A stretch of 15,387 nt of DNA from Gp6-AA40 sp050742535 (lineage in GTDB: Bacteria; Acidobacteriota; Vicinamibacteria; Vicinamibacterales; UBA2999). Both the position numbers and the translations under genes were made by a program. Position 1 is the first letter of the stretch. Every line of letters starts with the position of its first letter. Below the pieces are notes generated by a model. It was given only the letters and a program-made list of their open reading frames with translations. It did no database searches and was not told the origin of the DNA. Shown piece after piece: positions 12,469 through 15,387 of the stretch. The stretch spans positions 1-15,387 of the forward strand of contig JBOGIQ010000122.1 in assembly GCA_050742535.1 (NCBI GenBank), in the 5' to 3' direction.

Positions 12469-15387
12469 GTGGTGATCGTGCTGTGCTCCGGTGAGGCCGG
12501 CGTGCTGACGGTGACATCCTGCCGCGCCGACGCGAGGGCGAGGCGCAGGTACTCTGCGAGCGTGAGCACGTGCGGCTCGACCATCATCGTCGCGTGGTCG
12601 CCCGGCATGTCGTGGATCTCGAGCTCGGCGCACAGCGCGCTCCAGCCGAGCGACGGATCGTTGCTGGCGGCGACCGTCACCCCCGGCGGCAATCCCGTCG
12701 ATCGAAACAGCGTGACGCGCCCTTCGTATACCGGTGCCGCGTACTGTCGGGCGCTGGCAATCCGCGTCTGGAAGAGATGCGCCAGATGCTGGATTACCGA
12801 CGGGTCGGTCTCTGGCGGGAACACCCCGAGCGACTTCAGGCGATCGAGTACGACGCGCGCCCGCTCACCAACCGCGAGCGGTTCGAGATCCTCGGGAGCG
12901 ATGGTGCACTCCTGACCGAAAATGGCGGCCACCTCGCGCCCGATGACCGCCATCATCATCGCGGCCGACATCTCCTCCACGTGGCGGGTGCCCGCTCCCG
13001 GCGCGCCAGCATCGATCAAACCGAGAAAGGCCGTCGTCTCGCCCCGCCGCCGCAGCTGGTGCGCCATCTCGAACGCGACGATGCCGCCGAACGACCACCC
13101 GCCCAGGTAGTACGGTCCCGAAGGCTGGTGCCGGACGATCTCATCGAGGTATGTTGCCGCCCGGCGCTCGATGGACGCGCCGGGCATCCCCGGATCCTGA
13201 ATTCCGATGAACGGCTGAGCGCGGCCGAGATGTCGCGCCAAACGCGAGTACACGAGCACGTCGCCGGCGCCCGGATGCACGCAGAAGAACGGCGGGTGCG
13301 AACCTTCCGGCTGGATGACGATTGCGGGCGAGGCCGCCGCGCGCTGCTCGCCGCCGCGGAGTACCGCCGCCATCGCACGCAGGGTTGGCGAGCGGATGAC
13401 TTCGGCCACGGGAATCGGCACGCCGAAGACCTTCTGCACTCTGACGGCCAGCGTCACGGCGAGCAAGGAATGACCGCCGAGCTCGAAGAAATTGTCGTCG
13501 GGGCCGACCGGTCGCGTCTGCAGCACCTCCTCCCAGATCGCCTGCAGGCGCGCGTCCATGTCGTCGGCGCCACCGGGCTGGATCGAAGCCGCGGGCGGAA
13601 CCGTCGGGCCGCCGATCGGGTTGGGCAGCCGCGCCCGGTCCAGTTTTCCATGCGGGGTCAGCGGCAGCGCATCGAGGACGACCAGCGCCGCGGGCACCAT
13701 CACCTCCGGAAGGTGATCGCCCAGGAACGCGCGGAGTTCGTCCGCGGCCGGCTCGGCACCCTGGCGACGGACGACGAATGCAATCAGCCGTGCGGCAGCG
13801 TCCTCTCCCTGCACGATCGCGACGGCGTCCCGCACGGACGGGTGCCGGCGCAAGGTGGCGGCGACCTCTCCCAGCTCGACGCGGTAGCCGCGAATCTTCA
13901 CCTGCTCGTCGGTACGTCCGTCGTAGACGACCAGGCCACCCTCGCGCCACCGCACGCGGTCGCCGGTGCGATACAGGCGGTCCCCGGCAAAGCCGAACGG
14001 ATCGGGGACGAAGCGCCCCGCCGTGAGCGCCGGCTGCGACTCGTATCCCCGCGCAACGCCGGCACCCCCGAGATAGAGCTCGCCCTGCACACCAACTGGT
14101 ACCGGTTCACCGCCTTCGTCGAGCACGTAGACGCGGCGATTCCAGAGCGGGCGGCCGATCGCGGGCACACGCGGCTCACCGCGCGCCATCGCGGCGCCGG
14201 TGGCGGCAACCGTCGCCTCTGTGGGTCCGTAGAGATTCATCACGCGCGCCGCCCCCGCGTCGAAGGTGGCGTCGAGGAGCTCTCGTGTCAACGGCTCGGC
14301 CCCCAGCAGTACGGTGATGCGATCGAGACGGACCCCGCGTTCGAGCAGCGCCGCCATGGTCGAGGGGACCGTCAGAATCAAGTCGGCGTCGATCGGACCG
14401 TCGGCAAGCGCCAGTGGATGGGGCTTGAGCACCACGGTGCCGCCGGCGCCGAGAGGCGCCGTCAGCTCGAGCAGCGACGCGTCGAAGTTGAAGGCGATCG
14501 TGGCAGCCACGCGCGCGGGCTGACCGAAGTCCGCGCTCGCCCAGGCAGCGAACTCGCCCAGGTTGCCGTGGGTAATCATGACGCCCTTCGGTCTGCCGCT
14601 CGACCCGGATGTGAACATGACGTAGGCGAGGCTGTCTCCGTGCGCCGTCGTCGGCAGATCATCAAAACGTTCGGCTGCAATGCCGGACGCGGCGTCGAGC
14701 AGATTCAGCATCTGCGCGTCGACTCCTGCTGCCCAGCGCGGAGCACTGCCGGAGGTCAGGGTCAGTCGAACGCCGGCGGTGGCCGCCATGTACCTGAGAC
14801 GTTCGACCGGATACGCGGGGTCGAGTGGCACGAATGCGCCGCCGGCCTTGAGGATCGCCAGCATCGCGACGATGAACGACGGCGAGCGGTCCATCGAGAT
14901 CCCGACGCGAACCTCGGGGCGTACGCCGTGACGTCGCAGATGACGGGCCAGCTGATTCGCGCGGCGGTTCAAGTCTCCGTAGGTGACCGAGCCGCACTCC
15001 CACTCGACGGCCACGGCGTCGGGTCGGCGCGCCGCCTGGGTCTCGATCGACTGCACCAGGCTTCGCGACGGCAGATCGACGGGTCGGCCATTCCATTCCG
15101 CGATCACCTGACGCCGATCCGCCGCCGGGGTCCGGCACAGCCGCTCGAGGTTGGTCTCTCCGGCGATGAGCCGCTCGAGTACTACTTGTGCATGCCGCAG
15201 CAGGCGGTCGGCGAAGCCGGCGTCGAACACCGCGGTGTCGTAGGTACATCCCAGCGTCGTCGTCGCCGCGGGGGCGACGCTGATACTCAACGGGTAGTGA
15301 TTCGTGTCGATGCCGCGCGGGTTTTCGATCTGCAGCTGCCGGTTCCAGGCCGGAAAGGGCGCGCCGGGGTAGTTCTCGAAGACGAAG
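12465..15387 (-). CDS. Nonribosomal peptide synthetase, terminal module C(end)-A-PCP-TE (5' end off window)
   Basis: The frame is open from the window edge to TGA 12467-12465, giving 973 visible residues of a larger protein. Residues 1-75 are the end of a condensation domain (FVFENYPG at the edge; HYPLSISV at 29-36). Residues about 110-590 are an adenylation domain with all core motifs: VTYGDL, KAGGAFVPLDPAYP, MFTSGSSGRPKG, FDAS, NLYGPTEAT, GELYLGGAGVARGY, YRTGD, GRTDEQVKIRGYRVE and PHGKLDR. Residues about 610-680 are a carrier protein (LGGHSLL, Ser640 for phosphopantetheine). Residues about 695-955 are a type I thioesterase: VHPGAGD, GWSFGG (Ser765), Asp792 27 residues later, and PGDHATM (His931). 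The thioesterase marks this as the last module, where the peptide is hydrolysed or cyclised. Aligned by eye to GrsA, the pocket reads D-A-L-T-L-G-L-V-A-K, hydrophobic or aromatic in character; I cannot name the amino acid. Confidence 0.97.
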   Translation of the reverse strand, partial: FVFENYPGAPFPAWNRQLQIENPRGIDTNHYPLSISVAPAATTTLGCTYDTAVFDAGFADRLLRHAQVVLERLIAGETNLERLCRTPAADRRQVIAEWNGRPVDLPSRSLVQSIETQAARRPDAVAVEWECGSVTYGDLNRRANQLARHLRRHGVRPEVRVGISMDRSPSFIVAMLAILKAGGAFVPLDPAYPVERLRYMAATAGVRLTLTSGSAPRWAAGVDAQMLNLLDAASGIAAERFDDLPTTAHGDSLAYVMFTSGSSGRPKGVMITHGNLGEFAAWASADFGQPARVAATIAFNFDASLLELTAPLGAGGTVVLKPHPLALADGPIDADLILTVPSTMAALLERGVRLDRITVLLGAEPLTRELLDATFDAGAARVMNLYGPTEATVAATGAAMARGEPRVPAIGRPLWNRRVYVLDEGGEPVPVGVQGELYLGGAGVARGYESQPALTAGRFVPDPFGFAGDRLYRTGDRVRWREGGLVVYDGRTDEQVKIRGYRVELGEVAATLRRHPSVRDAVAIVQGEDAAARLIAFVVRRQGAEPAADELRAFLGDHLPEVMVPAALVVLDALPLTPHGKLDRARLPNPIGGPTVPPAASIQPGGADDMDARLQAIWEEVLQTRPVGPDDNFFELGGHSLLAVTLAVRVQKVFGVPIPVAEVIRSPTLRAMAAVLRGGEQRAAASPAIVIQPEGSHPPFFCVHPGAGDVLVYSRLARHLGRAQPFIGIQDPGMPGASIERRAATYLDEIVRHQPSGPYYLGGWSFGGIVAFEMAHQLRRRGETTAFLGLIDAGAPGAGTRHVEEMSAAMMMAVIGREVAAIFGQECTIAPEDLEPLAVGERARVVLDRLKSLGVFPPETDPSVIQHLAHLFQTRIASARQYAAPVYEGRVTLFRSTGLPPGVTVAASNDPSLGWSALCAELEIHDMPGDHATMMVEPHVLTLAEYLRLALASARQDVTVSTPASPEHSTITT

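Noticed and set aside
12451..12520. NRPS and methyltransferase-dioxygenase as one frameshifted gene
   Set aside because: The NRPS ends normally after a complete thioesterase with its His, and the next gene starts with a new domain; both frames are intact.

Overview
The window is about 15.4 kb of GC-rich bacterial DNA. It is filled almost edge to edge with genes, eleven on the minus strand and one on the plus strand. The gene content is that of a nonribosomal-peptide (NRPS) biosynthetic gene cluster: the end of an assembly line followed by tailoring enzymes. There is no rRNA, tRNA, CRISPR array or transposase. The longest gap between genes is 22 bases, so no gene-free stretch approaches 300 bases. 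High GC, an NRPS, a GMC oxidoreductase paired with a gluconate-dehydrogenase-subunit-3-like protein, a sulfatase and a HEAT-repeat protein together suit a soil or sediment bacterium such as an Acidobacteriota lineage. That placement is inference; Myxococcota or another high-GC phylum is not excluded.

Layout, read in the direction of minus-strand transcription (right to left). Unit A (15387 to 8393) holds the last NRPS module (end of a condensation domain, then adenylation, carrier protein and thioesterase). It continues with a fusion of a CmcI-like SAM methyltransferase to a TauD/SyrP-like Fe(II)/2-oxoglutarate dioxygenase, a second stand-alone dioxygenase of the same NRPS-associated type, and a GT1-type glycosyltransferase. 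A lone plus-strand SAM methyltransferase (7483-8463) then intervenes. Its 3' end overlaps the glycosyltransferase by 71 bases, and its start lies 22 bases from the divergently transcribed unit B. Unit B (7460 to 1 and beyond) holds a DegT/StrS-type PLP aminotransferase, a gluconate-2-dehydrogenase-subunit-3-like protein, a GMC flavoprotein, an HD-domain protein, a HEAT-repeat protein with an ADP-ribosyltransferase-like C-terminus, a formylglycine sulfatase, and the first 70 codons of an unidentified protein.

Genes within each unit are joined by 4-13 nt overlaps or gaps of 10 nt or less, so each unit is very probably one operon with coupled translation. The likely logic is this: the thioesterase releases the peptide; the two dioxygenases hydroxylate it or a carrier-bound residue; one new hydroxyl is O-methylated by the methyltransferase fused to the hydroxylase; and the other may be glycosylated by the GT encoded immediately after the second hydroxylase. 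Unit B may oxidise an alcohol (GMC plus small subunit), install an amino group (aminotransferase) and trim a sulfate ester (sulfatase). The most unusual items are the methyltransferase-dioxygenase fusion and the HEAT/ART-like protein next to an HD phosphohydrolase. The product and the upstream modules lie outside the window.
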